Assembly (NCBI GenBank): GCA_016223085.1
Contig: JACRPS010000026.1
Span: forward strand, 1-64,000
Reading direction: 5' to 3'
Length of the DNA: 64,000 nt
Source of the DNA: Chloroflexota bacterium
GTDB lineage: Bacteria; Chloroflexota; Anaerolineae; Aggregatilineales; Phototrophicaceae
The notes below the pieces were generated by a model. It had not been told where the DNA came from. It was given only the letters and a program-made list of their open reading frames with translations, and searched no databases. Below, one piece after another: positions 52,702 through 61,679 of this stretch (within the stretch, counting starts at the first letter, position 1; each line of letters begins with the position of its first letter). Both the position numbers and the translations under genes were made by a program.

Positions 52702-52888
52702 AATCGGCCTCGCGGTTATCAAGAAAGGGTTTATTCACCGTTGAGTTTAGCCCACTACGCCCATCTGTCAAACGGGTTTCATCACCTTTTCGGGATGTGA
52801 GTCGTCACCCTGTAGCCCTGAACCAGCGTTCCTAACCTCGCTACCGATTATTGGCTACAATGGATTCAGCCGGTCAAACAGGTTTAAT

Positions 52889-53785
52889 ATGTTCCGCATC
52901 GTACTGGGACTATCATTTATCGTCTGGATGGCGCTGCTGGTGGGACTGGCCGCCGCGCTTAGGGTTGGGCCGGGGATGATGCCCAACGGTGGGCAGATCG
53001 CGTTTGAGAGCGACCGCGACGGCAACTGGGAGGTTTACACGCTGGATGTGCGCACCAGCCTGGCCTACAACCTCACCCGTAATCGCTTTGCCGACCACGC
53101 GCCCACCTGGTCGCCCGATGGCCGTCAGATCGCGTTCCACTCCAACCGCGCCAGCGACGCCGACCTTTACGTGATGGATGCCGCTGGCCGCCATGTGCGG
53201 CAAATCACCTTCACCGGCAGGGACTGGCGTCCGCGCTGGTCGCCGGATGGCACGCGCCTGCTGTACATTCATGGCTTTAACGAGATTTATGTGATGAACG
53301 TGGATGGCAGCGGCTCCCGTTACGTGACCGTTGGCTTTGGCCCGGAGTGGTCACCGGATGGCCGCCAGATCGTCTATTACGTCAACCAGCCCAACAGCCT
53401 CAGTTCCGACATCCACCTGAGCGATGCCGACGGTCGGAACCGGCGCAACCTGACCAATAATGTCGCCAATGACTGGGGACCAAGCTGGCTGCCTGATGGT
53501 AACTCAGTCGCGTTTATCTCGTCGCGGGAAGGCAACCCGCGCGTGTATGTGCTGGATACGGCCTGCACCCTCAGCGCCCGCCAGCCGGATACCTGCGTGC
53601 ATCTGCTGAACCTCAGCAGCGCCATCAACCGCACGCCACGCTGGTCGCCGGATGGCCGCCAGCTCGCGTTTGACTCGATTTACCAGTGGCAGTCGCAGTT
53701 GTATTTTGTCAACGCCGACGGCACCAATCTGCGCCGTATTCGCAACCCGGCAGGCAATGACCTGTACCCGGTCTGGTCGCCATGA
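52889..53785 (+). CDS. TolB-like PD40 beta-propeller, membrane-anchored or secreted
   Basis: A 298-residue protein. Residues 1-25 form a hydrophobic signal or anchor (IVLGLSFIVWMALLVGLAAA). The rest is about six TolB/PD40 blades, each with a WSPDGRQIAF-type motif (for example APTWSPDGRQIAFHSNR). It ends on a half blade (YPVWSP), so the propeller is probably closed by the N-terminal strand. No enzyme domain. It is likely a surface-exposed scaffold or binding protein. Confidence 0.85.
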   Translation: MFRIVLGLSFIVWMALLVGLAAALRVGPGMMPNGGQIAFESDRDGNWEVYTLDVRTSLAYNLTRNRFADHAPTWSPDGRQIAFHSNRASDADLYVMDAAGRHVRQITFTGRDWRPRWSPDGTRLLYIHGFNEIYVMNVDGSGSRYVTVGFGPEWSPDGRQIVYYVNQPNSLSSDIHLSDADGRNRRNLTNNVANDWGPSWLPDGNSVAFISSREGNPRVYVLDTACTLSARQPDTCVHLLNLSSAINRTPRWSPDGRQLAFDSIYQWQSQLYFVNADGTNLRRIRNPAGNDLYPVWSP

Positions 53786-53905
53786 TGAACGCCGGCAATC
53801 GCCGCCCGGCTTGCCAAACCGCCAGAAACGGAACCTGAAGCGCGGCAGCAGTGTAGTTTATACAACATCGGTCAATCAGCCCCAAGCGGACAAAAGGGTT
53901 CCGAA

Positions 53906-54511
53906 ATGAAAATTCTGTGGGTTCTGCCATCTTCCATTTTTCTGCTGATTACGCTCCTGTTCCCGGCGCAGCCCGGATACACCCAGGTGACCGGGAACCT
54001 GACGCCTACTCCTGGCGTAGAAGTTGCCTCCGAAATGGATTTTGTGCCTGCTGACTGCGGCCAATTGGCTGAACCGATTGCCATAGACCCCCTTATTCCG
54101 CAGGCGGTTGGCGCCTGGCCGATTTGGATCGCGCTGCCCAACTGGACTGGCGCAACAAAGGGCATCCTCGTTGTGTCAAATCAGCATAATCATCCAGAGC
54201 ATCAGCTTGATGGCTGGTGGTTTACCAAAGCAGCCTGGTTTGTGGACAAATCCTATGTCGGTGAAGTTCGTATCCGGGGTGTCAATCTGGCGGATAACAG
54301 CCCGATCTATTTTGATTTCAGCAGCGATGAGCCACACACCGTAGCGTCGCTTAATCCCGACCAGCCGGGCGGATTTGTGACCGGTCTGGACGAGTTAGCC
54401 TTCTTCCCCTCTGGCGTGTGGGTGTCAGACGCCGGCTGTTATCGGCTTGAGGCGGAATGGGATGGCGGTCGGTGGCAGCAGATCATCGCCGTGAGCCGCC
54501 CTGGGCAGTAA
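53906..54511 (+). CDS. Secreted protein of unknown function
   Basis: A 201-residue protein with a signal peptide (MKILWVLPSSIFLLITLLFP, cut near GYTQ). The mature part is acidic, rich in Trp and aromatics, and probably all-beta (WWFTKAAWFVDKSYVGEVRI); two Cys (ADCGQL and DAGCYRL) may form a disulfide. I do not recognise a family. It follows the PD40 gene in the same direction (120-nt gap), so both may act at the cell surface. Confidence 0.7.
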   Translation: MKILWVLPSSIFLLITLLFPAQPGYTQVTGNLTPTPGVEVASEMDFVPADCGQLAEPIAIDPLIPQAVGAWPIWIALPNWTGATKGILVVSNQHNHPEHQLDGWWFTKAAWFVDKSYVGEVRIRGVNLADNSPIYFDFSSDEPHTVASLNPDQPGGFVTGLDELAFFPSGVWVSDAGCYRLEAEWDGGRWQQIIAVSRPGQ

Positions 54512-54535
54512 CAGCGCATTCGCTCCCAAACGGTA

Positions 54536-54565
54536 GGTACGGACGGGCAGCTGCCTGTCCGTACC
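54536..54565. repeat. GGTACGG palindrome
   Basis: 30 bp: GGTACGGACGGGCAG and its complement with one difference. It lies between the convergent secreted-protein and glycosidase genes. It resembles the GTAGGG family in size and placement but has different tips. Confidence 0.85.
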
Positions 54566-54592
54566 ACCCTACGCAGCGTGCACCGGCACAGC

Positions 54593-55825
54593 TTATCCCG
54601 GCGCGGTTTTGAGATACTGTGAATATAATCCTTCGATGTACTCCAGCGGCGACTGGTAGTACTCGTCCGGCGATACCGTGAGCGTAACGCAGCGTGTCGC
54701 CGGCTGCACAATCGGCATTGTCGCGGCGAAATCCTTCAGCACCTGCGCGTGGGGTTTCAGCGAACCATCAGGCCGCACCAGTCCGAAGAAGCGTTCATGC
54801 CGCGCTTCGTCACACGGCGGTTTGTCCCACAGTTCCGGGATGTAGTCGGCAAAACACCACACCAGCGCGCCGGTCGCGCCCACTTCCACCAGCCGGGGCA
54901 GCACCGCTGCCAGGTATTCCGCCAGCGCCTCCTCCGATGCCATAAACTGCCGCGCCGGCTGGCCGTAGCGCGTCCATTCCCAGTATTCCGACGGTTGCCC
55001 CGGCGCGGTCGTGCAGCCGCCGAACTCCTCCATCAGCGTCGGCTTGCCGCACAGCGCCGATGTCAGCGCGCAGGTGAACGGCACAAAGTCCGGGTCCAGC
55101 GGGCTGCGCGCCCACGGGGTATACATCGGGTACGAGTGCATCACCGCTACGTCGGTTTCGGCGTACACTTGGTCTACGCGGAAGCCGTTGTCCCGGTGCA
55201 GGCTGTCCATGTGCAGCCCGTAGGTGATGGCGTGCGCCGGGTCAATGTCCCGAATCAGCCCGACCATCTCCCGCACCCAGGCGCGACCGGCAGCCGAATC
55301 CGGCGGCCAGGCGAATAAATCCGGCTCGTTGCCCAAATTCCACATCCAGATCGCCGGATGGTCTTTAAATGCGCCGACCACCGTTTGCAGCAGCCGGCGT
55401 TCCGCCGCCAGCGCGGTAGCATCGGTGTACATGTTACGATAGCCACCGTTAAATACACCGTTTCGGCTGACGACCTGCCGCACCCACTTCGACGGAATCG
55501 GCAGGTTAGGGTCCAGCAGCCAGTATGGCGACCAGTTCGGGCCGCTCATGTGGCCGGTGAAAAAGGTGACATCCAGGCCGAGTTCGAGTCCGGCAGCAAT
55601 ATCACATACCTGCGCCAGGTCGTTCAGCCGTTCCGTAGACACCGTATCGGGCGTGGGCTGGAAATCATCCCACAGCAAAAACAGCCGCACGACGTTTAGG
55701 CCCAGTTCCCGAATCAGCGCGAATTCTTCCCGTACTTCCCCGGCGTCGAAGTTTGACCACCAGTACATCGCCTTCCGGCGCGGCCAGTAGTTGACGCCCA
55801 GCGCAAATGGTTGGCTCAAGATCAC
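54593..55825 (-). CDS. Glycoside hydrolase, GH5-like (clan GH-A)
   Basis: A 410-residue TIM-barrel glycosidase. The acid/base Glu is in WNLGNEPDLF at the end of strand 4 and the nucleophile Glu is in PTLMEEFGG at strand 7, as in GH5/GH-A enzymes. There is no signal peptide, so it should act on oligosaccharides already imported. It is the last gene of the transporter operon (6 nt after dppF), and the CelR-type operator suggests cello- or other beta-glucan oligosaccharides; a beta-mannosidase-like role is also possible. Confidence 0.82.
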   Translation of the reverse strand: MILSQPFALGVNYWPRRKAMYWWSNFDAGEVREEFALIRELGLNVVRLFLLWDDFQPTPDTVSTERLNDLAQVCDIAAGLELGLDVTFFTGHMSGPNWSPYWLLDPNLPIPSKWVRQVVSRNGVFNGGYRNMYTDATALAAERRLLQTVVGAFKDHPAIWMWNLGNEPDLFAWPPDSAAGRAWVREMVGLIRDIDPAHAITYGLHMDSLHRDNGFRVDQVYAETDVAVMHSYPMYTPWARSPLDPDFVPFTCALTSALCGKPTLMEEFGGCTTAPGQPSEYWEWTRYGQPARQFMASEEALAEYLAAVLPRLVEVGATGALVWCFADYIPELWDKPPCDEARHERFFGLVRPDGSLKPHAQVLKDFAATMPIVQPATRCVTLTVSPDEYYQSPLEYIEGLYSQYLKTAPG

Positions 55826-55831
55826 CTTCCC

Positions 55832-56824
55832 CTATTCGTACAGATAGCAGCGCACCCAGCGCGTCGGCGACAGTTCCGTAACAGCGGGCATCACCTGTTT
55901 ACACCGCTCCATCACCTTCGGGCAGCGGTTGGCAAACGGACAGCCCGCGCCCAGGCTGGTCAGGCTGGGAATTTCGCCCACCACTTCCATTTCAGCAGTT
56001 TTCAGGCCGCGTGCCGGGTCCGGCACTGCTGACAGCAGCAGTTGCGTGTATGGGTGTTTTGGGTCCTGAATCAGTTCCTCGCTGCTCGCGCCTTCCACGA
56101 TGTAGCCGGCATACATCACCAGCGTGTCATCGGCAAAATAACGCGCGCTGGCGATGTCGTGCGTGACGTACAGGAAGGCGATATTCTGCTCGTCACGCAG
56201 AACCGCCATCAGGTTCAGCACGCCCATACGGATGGACACGTCCAGCATCGAAACCGGCTCGTCCGCCAGAATCACTTCCGGCTGCACCGCCAGCGCCCGC
56301 GCAATCGCCACACGTTGCCGCTGGCCGCCGCTGAGCTGGTGCGGGTATTTATTGGCGAACTCGTCCGTCGGCGTCAGCGAGACCCGCCGCAGCAGCACGT
56401 CAATTTGATCGTTGAGCGCGGCGCGGTTGCGCGCCTTGCCGTGAATCCGCAGCGGGCGCTCCAGGTGATACCGCACCTTATGCACCGGATTCAGCGAACT
56501 GAACGGGTCCTGGAAGATCATCTGCACCTTGCTGCGATAATTCAGCATCGCACCGCGGCTTTTGTCTTCCAGCACATCCTTGCCCTTAAACAGCACCTTG
56601 CCGCCGGTCGGTGAATACAGCCGCGCCAGCATTCGGATAATCGTGCTTTTGCCGCTGCCACTTTCGCCGACGAGCGCGGTGACGCGGCCCGGATACAGCC
56701 TGACATTCGCGCCCTGAACGGCCTTCACCGTCTTACGGGAAAACGCGCCGCCGGTATGGAAGTGCATCGTCAGATTTTGCGCTTCCAGAATCGGCTCCTG
56801 TTTCGGTCGCAGGTTGCTAACCAT
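55832..56824 (-). CDS. Oligopeptide/oligosaccharide ABC transporter ATP-binding protein (DppF/OppF-like)
   Basis: A 330-residue ATPase: Walker A GESGSGKST, signature LSGGQRQ, Walker B VILADEPVSMLD, and the C-terminal oligopeptide-transporter Cys motif CPFANRCPKVMERC, which in relatives holds an iron-sulfur cluster. It overlaps dppD by 8 nt. Confidence 0.92.
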   Translation of the reverse strand: MVSNLRPKQEPILEAQNLTMHFHTGGAFSRKTVKAVQGANVRLYPGRVTALVGESGSGKSTIIRMLARLYSPTGGKVLFKGKDVLEDKSRGAMLNYRSKVQMIFQDPFSSLNPVHKVRYHLERPLRIHGKARNRAALNDQIDVLLRRVSLTPTDEFANKYPHQLSGGQRQRVAIARALAVQPEVILADEPVSMLDVSIRMGVLNLMAVLRDEQNIAFLYVTHDIASARYFADDTLVMYAGYIVEGASSEELIQDPKHPYTQLLLSAVPDPARGLKTAEMEVVGEIPSLTSLGAGCPFANRCPKVMERCKQVMPAVTELSPTRWVRCYLYE

Positions 56825-57842
56825 GAATCACCTTCTCGTCAACTAGATGGCAGGCCGCGTAGTGCCGGTCACCGACTTTTGCCAGCCGGGGCATCACCTC
56901 CTGGCAGCGTCCGGCGATAGCCACGTCGCAGCGTGGGTGGAAGCGGCAGCCGGTTGGCGGCGTAATCAGGTCAGGCGGCGAACCGGGAATACCCACCAGC
57001 TTCTGGCGCGGGCCGCTGACCGTCGGGAACGAATTCATCAGCTTGTAGGTATAGGGGTGCTGGGGATTGGTGAAAATCTGGCGCGAGGGTGCCACTTCCA
57101 CCAGTTCGCCCGCGTACATGATACCGATACGGTCGGAGAACTCCACCAGCAGCGACAGGTCGTGGGTAATAAACAGGATGGAAAAGCCAAATTGATCTTT
57201 CAACTGGCGGATTTCTTTCATGATCTGCTTCTGCACCACCACGTCCAGCGCCGTCGTCGGCTCATCCATGATGATGAGTTCCGGATTCAGTGCCAGCGCA
57301 ATGGCGATGACGGCGCGCTGGCGCATCCCGCCGCTAAGCTGGTGCGGGTAGCTGTCCACCCGCTCCGGGTCAATCCCGACCGTGTTCAGCAGTTCCTTCG
57401 CCCGCGCCCGCGCGTCCTTCTTGCTCATATCCGTATGCGCCTGAATCGCGTCCATGATCTGCGCCCCGACCGTGATAACCGGATTCAGTGCGTTCATGGC
57501 GCTCTGGAACACAATGGACATGTGTTCCCAGCGGAACCCGCGCAGGTTGTCGTCATTCATTTGCAGGATGTCTATCCCCTGCATCATGATCTTGCCGCCG
57601 ACAATGTACGCCGGTGGATGCAGGATGCGCGTCACCGCATGGGCAATGGTGGACTTGCCGCAGCCGGATTCGCCCGCCAGTCCAAACACTTCGTTGGGGT
57701 AAATATCAAACGATACGTGATCTACGGCGCGCACCTTGCCGCGCCGGGTGTGGTACTCCACTTCCAAATCCTGCACGCTCAACAGCGGCTCGTCCGGGTT
57801 GACCGCCCGCTTGACCTCTGGTTTGGGCATCACCGATAACAT
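56817..57842 (-). CDS. Oligopeptide/oligosaccharide ABC transporter ATP-binding protein (DppD/OppD-like)
   Basis: A 341-residue ATPase: Walker A GESGCGKST, signature LSGGMRQ, Walker B LIIMDEPTTALD, and C-terminal PPTGCRFHPRCDVAIAGRC. The start ATG shares one base with the dppC stop (TAATG), so translation is coupled. It is paired with the following ATPase. Confidence 0.92.
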   Translation of the reverse strand: MLSVMPKPEVKRAVNPDEPLLSVQDLEVEYHTRRGKVRAVDHVSFDIYPNEVFGLAGESGCGKSTIAHAVTRILHPPAYIVGGKIMMQGIDILQMNDDNLRGFRWEHMSIVFQSAMNALNPVITVGAQIMDAIQAHTDMSKKDARARAKELLNTVGIDPERVDSYPHQLSGGMRQRAVIAIALALNPELIIMDEPTTALDVVVQKQIMKEIRQLKDQFGFSILFITHDLSLLVEFSDRIGIMYAGELVEVAPSRQIFTNPQHPYTYKLMNSFPTVSGPRQKLVGIPGSPPDLITPPTGCRFHPRCDVAIAGRCQEVMPRLAKVGDRHYAACHLVDEKVIHG

Positions 57843-58762
57843 TATTTATCTCCTTGCAGACGCGGATTGGTGATTTCGTCAATGCCGTAGTTGATGAGCG
57901 TCAGGCTGAAGCCCACCAGCGCGATGCACAGCCCCGGCGGCACAAACGTCCACCACGCGCCGGTCAGCAGCGCCTGGTTGTTCTGCGCCCAGAACAGCGT
58001 CACGCCCCACGACACTGCGTTTGGGTTGCCCAGGCCAACAAACGACAGCGTGGCTTCGGTCAGGATGACAAAGATCACCGCGCCAATCCAGCTTGACGCG
58101 ACCAGCGACGTCATGTTGGGCAGGATTTCAAACAGGATGATACGCCACCACGGTTCGCCGCTGATGCGCGCCGCCGCCACAAAGTCGCTGTTGCGGAGAA
58201 TCAGCGTTTGCGAGCGCAGCACGCGCGCGCCGTAGGCCCAACTGGTGAAGCCAAGTACCAGCATCACCGTCAGCGGGCCGGGCTGCTGCACCCACCCGGC
58301 GACGACAATGATCAGCGGCAGGCCGGGCAGGATGAGGAACACGTTCATAAACAGGGAGAGAATCTCATCCACCAGCCCGCCGACATACCCGGCAGTCACG
58401 CCAATAAGGATACACAGCATGATGATAAACGTGCCGGTGCCAAAACCGACCACCAGCGACGACCGCGAGCCATGCACCACCTGTGTAAAAATATCCTGCC
58501 CCTGCCGGGACGTGCCAAACGGATGCGCCGCGCTCGGCGCTTCGTGCGGGCGGCCAACCATCTTGTTGGGCTGCCCCGGTGCGATCACCGGCGCAAAGAC
58601 CGCTACCAGGACAAAAAATGTCAGAATCGCCATACCAACCGCTGCCTTCCGGTTGCTTAGGATCGTTCGCAGCCAACCGGGCAGCGGAATGCGGACAGCC
58701 GGTCGCAGCGGGACGGCGCGCCCGACTGCCGGGACTAGCGTGGTGGGTTTGTTTTGTGCCAT
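57842..58762 (-). CDS. ABC transporter permease (DppC/OppC-like)
   Basis: A 306-residue permease with six helices. The N-terminal cytosolic segment has several Pro residues; conserved parts are GTSRQGQDIFTQVVHGSRSS (DppC start of the transport core) and the EAA loop DFVAAARISGEPWWRIILFE. It forms the channel with the dppB product. Confidence 0.93.
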   Translation of the reverse strand: MAQNKPTTLVPAVGRAVPLRPAVRIPLPGWLRTILSNRKAAVGMAILTFFVLVAVFAPVIAPGQPNKMVGRPHEAPSAAHPFGTSRQGQDIFTQVVHGSRSSLVVGFGTGTFIIMLCILIGVTAGYVGGLVDEILSLFMNVFLILPGLPLIIVVAGWVQQPGPLTVMLVLGFTSWAYGARVLRSQTLILRNSDFVAAARISGEPWWRIILFEILPNMTSLVASSWIGAVIFVILTEATLSFVGLGNPNAVSWGVTLFWAQNNQALLTGAWWTFVPPGLCIALVGFSLTLINYGIDEITNPRLQGDK

Positions 58763-58794
58763 AACCTTTTTCCCATCAACTCGACTCGGTTTAA

Positions 58795-59775
58795 TCAGCG
58801 CGCGCGCGGGTCCAGCACGACGTACAGCACGTCCGCCATGAAGTTCGCGATCAGCACCGCAATCGTAATCAGCAGAAAGACCGCCTGCATCAGCGGATAG
58901 TCACGCCCACCGACGGCTTTCAGCAGCAGATAGCCCATTCCGGGATAGGCAAACACCAGTTCCACCACCAGCGCCCCGCCGACCACAAACCCCAGCGACA
59001 TGGAAAACGCGGTCAGGCTGGGCAGGATGGCGTTCCGCGCCGCATAGGTGAACATCACGCGCCTGTCCGACAGCCCTTTGGCCTGGGCCATCGTCACGTA
59101 ATCCTGCGACAGCACGCCGATCATGTTGTTCCGCATCCCCAGCAGCCAGCCGCCCAGCGAGGTGAACACAATTGTCAGCATCGGCAGCAGCCCGTGCCGC
59201 AGTACGCTGTTCACAAACTCCGGGTTGCTCCAGTCCGGGTTTGGCGTCAGTTTAATATCCCAGGCGTGGCTGGTGGGGAACCACTTCAGTTGCAGACCGA
59301 AGATAAAAACAATAAACATTGCCGTCCAGAAAAACGGGAACGCGCCAACAATGCTGGTGATGGGCAGCAGAAAGCTGTCAATCCCGCCGCCGCGCCGCCA
59401 GGCCGCGTAGATGCCCAGGATAATGCCAATCAGAAAGGCCGTGATGGTAGCCACGCCGATCAGGCGCAGCGTCCACAGCAAACTGGGGAAAATCAGGTCC
59501 GCGACCGGCGTGGGATAATTCGAAATCGAAAGCCCCAGATTGCCGCGTGCCAGGTTGCCCAGATACGTCGCATACTGTTCAAGGATCGGCCCCTGAACAA
59601 ATCCAAATGTTTCTTTTAACGATTCCATCGCCCGGGAATCGAGCCGCCCCTGAAACTGGGCAAACATCACCTGCACCGGGTCGCCGGCCATTAAACGGGG
59701 AATAAAGAAATTAAGGGTAATCGCAACAAACGCGGCAACCAGATAAAACAGAAACCTGCGTGTGAGAAATCGCAT
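58795..59775 (-). CDS. ABC transporter permease (DppB/OppB-like)
   Basis: A 326-residue permease. The N terminus RRFLFYLVAAFVAITLNFFI is the usual DppB first helix; the EAA loop is DYVTMAQAKGLSDRRVMFTY. The ATG at 59775 follows AGAGGA by 7 nt; a frame reaching 59793 is rejected. It is 33 nt from dppC. Confidence 0.93.
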   Translation of the reverse strand: MRFLTRRFLFYLVAAFVAITLNFFIPRLMAGDPVQVMFAQFQGRLDSRAMESLKETFGFVQGPILEQYATYLGNLARGNLGLSISNYPTPVADLIFPSLLWTLRLIGVATITAFLIGIILGIYAAWRRGGGIDSFLLPITSIVGAFPFFWTAMFIVFIFGLQLKWFPTSHAWDIKLTPNPDWSNPEFVNSVLRHGLLPMLTIVFTSLGGWLLGMRNNMIGVLSQDYVTMAQAKGLSDRRVMFTYAARNAILPSLTAFSMSLGFVVGGALVVELVFAYPGMGYLLLKAVGGRDYPLMQAVFLLITIAVLIANFMADVLYVVLDPRAR

Positions 59776-59819
59776 GGCGCAGTCCTCTTGCAACCTCTCG
59801 GACGGTGAGCCTGGTGTTA

Positions 59820-59848
59820 ACAGGGGCGGGTTGTACGCCCGCCCCTGT
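59820..59848. repeat. Palindrome ACAGGGGCGGG / CCCGCCCCTGT
   Basis: A perfect 11-bp stem with a 7-nt loop between the binding-protein and dppB genes. A variant of the GTAGGG family (ACAGGGG tips), it sits in the same binding-protein/permease position as the one at 46074. Confidence 0.85.
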
Positions 59849-59893
59849 CACTGTGTTCCTCAAGCCCGGATTAACTCCGGTGCTTCCTCAGTC

Positions 59894-61600
59894 CTACTGC
59901 CCCGTCATGTCCTCAATCGGATGAATCCGGGTGAGCACAATTGGACGGCAGGCGGCGCACCACGGGCTGCCCTGCACGTAGTAGTCCTCAACCGTCGGCC
60001 AGCCGACGAACCGGTGCGTCGTATATTCATACCAGGTCGGGCCAGGGAACAGCGGGATGGCCGGCACGTTTTCGACGTAGATCATCTGAAGCTGATCGGA
60101 GATGTTGCGCTGTTCGGCTTCGTCCGCCGTCTGCACAAACGATTCCAGCAGCGTGTCCACTTCTTCGCTCGTCCAGCGGCCCCGGAGCTGCCCATTCGCC
60201 AGGCCATCAGTGCCGATCAGCGGGCTGTACAGCACGGCACGGTAGAAGTCATACGGCGTGTTGCCGGCAGTAGACCAGCCGATGCTGGTGTCGAAGCTGC
60301 CGTTCTGGAGGTTGGCGAACCACACGCCGAAGTCCAGCACGTCAATCGTATTGTTCAGGCCGATGTCCTGGAAGTTCTGGCTCATGATCTGCACGCTGGT
60401 CACCCAGTCCGTCCAGCCATTCACCACCTGCACCTTGAAGTTGATCGGCGACCCATCCGGGTTGTCACGCCAGTTGTCGCCGTCGGCGTCCACGTAGCCG
60501 GCAGCATCCAGCGCGGCCTTTGCGGCTTCGGCATCATACTTGCTCAGGCCATACTCCGCCGCCTTGTCCAGCGCCGCCTGGTTGTACCAGCTTTCGTTGC
60601 GCGGGCCGAGGCCGGTCGAATTCGCCGGCGTGGTATAGCCGTACATGCCGATATTTGCCACGCTGTCGTAGTCAATCGCCATGCTCAGCGCGCGGCGGAA
60701 GGCCACGTCGTTAAACGGCGCCTTGGTGGTATTGACGTACAGTTGCACTACCGCGCCGCCCGGCCAGAAGTAGTAGAAGTGATGTTCCGGGTCCGCCGCG
60801 ACGAAAGTGGCTTCGATATCGGGGATGAAGTTGCCGATGTAGTCCAGTTCGCCGTTGGCCGCCGCGAAGTTCGCCGGGTCGTTGCCGGGGTACACGGGCA
60901 TTCTCATGCAGTCAATGTACGGCAGCGGTTTGCCGTCCGTGCCCATCTGCCAGTAATTCGGGTTCTTGCACAGTTCGAGCACCTGCTCATTAACCGCTAC
61001 CACCTCGGTCAGCATACCGGTTGCAACCGGTTCCGGGTTGGTGAAGGTCACCGGGTCTTCAACGCTCGACCAGACATGTTCCGGCACAATTGTCAGGTTG
61101 TCGGGGTTGCCGATCAGTTCATGCAGCAGCGTGTAGACCTGGTTCAGGTGGACGGTCACAGTGTAATCGTCTACCTTTTCCACGTTGTCAATGTACTGCC
61201 AGATGGCGCCGCGATCCATCGCCGGGAATTCCTTCAGCATGTTAAACGTGAACACCACGTCGTCCGCGTTGAAGTCCTCGCCGTCGCTCCACTTGACGCC
61301 TTCGCGCAGGGTATAGGTCAGCGACATCAGGTCGTCGCTGTATTCGTAGCCGGTCGCCAGCCAGTGGGTCGGCTTGCCGCCCTCGACCGGGTTAAACAGC
61401 GTCAGCGATTCATACATCGTGCCGCGCGTCCACCGGGTCGGGTCCGGCGCGTAGGGGTTAAAGTTATTCGGATGGGCAGCCTGCTGCCCTTCACTCACCA
61501 CGATCGTGCCGCCGCGCGGCACTGCATCCTGTGCCATCGTGACGCTGAAGCTCACCGTCAGCGCCAGCAGCACGCATACCAGCAACAATTTCTTCGACAT
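59894..61600 (-). CDS. Extracellular family 5 solute-binding protein (probable oligosaccharide binding)
   Basis: A 568-residue binding protein with signal peptide MSKKLLLVCVLLALTVSFSV (cut near MAQD). The family-5 core includes YTLREGVKWSDGEDFNADDV and FRRALSMAIDYDSVANIGMY. No lipobox Cys. Opp/Dpp-type proteins of this length in operons with a cellulase and LacI regulator usually bind oligosaccharides rather than peptides. The ATG at 61600 follows AAGGAGAT by 9 nt. The C-terminal residues include CAAC. Confidence 0.9.
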   Translation of the reverse strand: MSKKLLLVCVLLALTVSFSVTMAQDAVPRGGTIVVSEGQQAAHPNNFNPYAPDPTRWTRGTMYESLTLFNPVEGGKPTHWLATGYEYSDDLMSLTYTLREGVKWSDGEDFNADDVVFTFNMLKEFPAMDRGAIWQYIDNVEKVDDYTVTVHLNQVYTLLHELIGNPDNLTIVPEHVWSSVEDPVTFTNPEPVATGMLTEVVAVNEQVLELCKNPNYWQMGTDGKPLPYIDCMRMPVYPGNDPANFAAANGELDYIGNFIPDIEATFVAADPEHHFYYFWPGGAVVQLYVNTTKAPFNDVAFRRALSMAIDYDSVANIGMYGYTTPANSTGLGPRNESWYNQAALDKAAEYGLSKYDAEAAKAALDAAGYVDADGDNWRDNPDGSPINFKVQVVNGWTDWVTSVQIMSQNFQDIGLNNTIDVLDFGVWFANLQNGSFDTSIGWSTAGNTPYDFYRAVLYSPLIGTDGLANGQLRGRWTSEEVDTLLESFVQTADEAEQRNISDQLQMIYVENVPAIPLFPGPTWYEYTTHRFVGWPTVEDYYVQGSPWCAACRPIVLTRIHPIEDMTGQ

Positions 61601-61679
61601 GCTGTACGATCTCCTTTGCAAATACTATTTGATAGCGAGTATAACAGATGGTGATGGATGACCGAAAGTTTGTGACGAA

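Noticed and set aside
59762-61654. A 630-codon open frame on the plus strand
   Set aside because: It runs antisense through the whole binding-protein gene; the composition is typical of a shadow frame.
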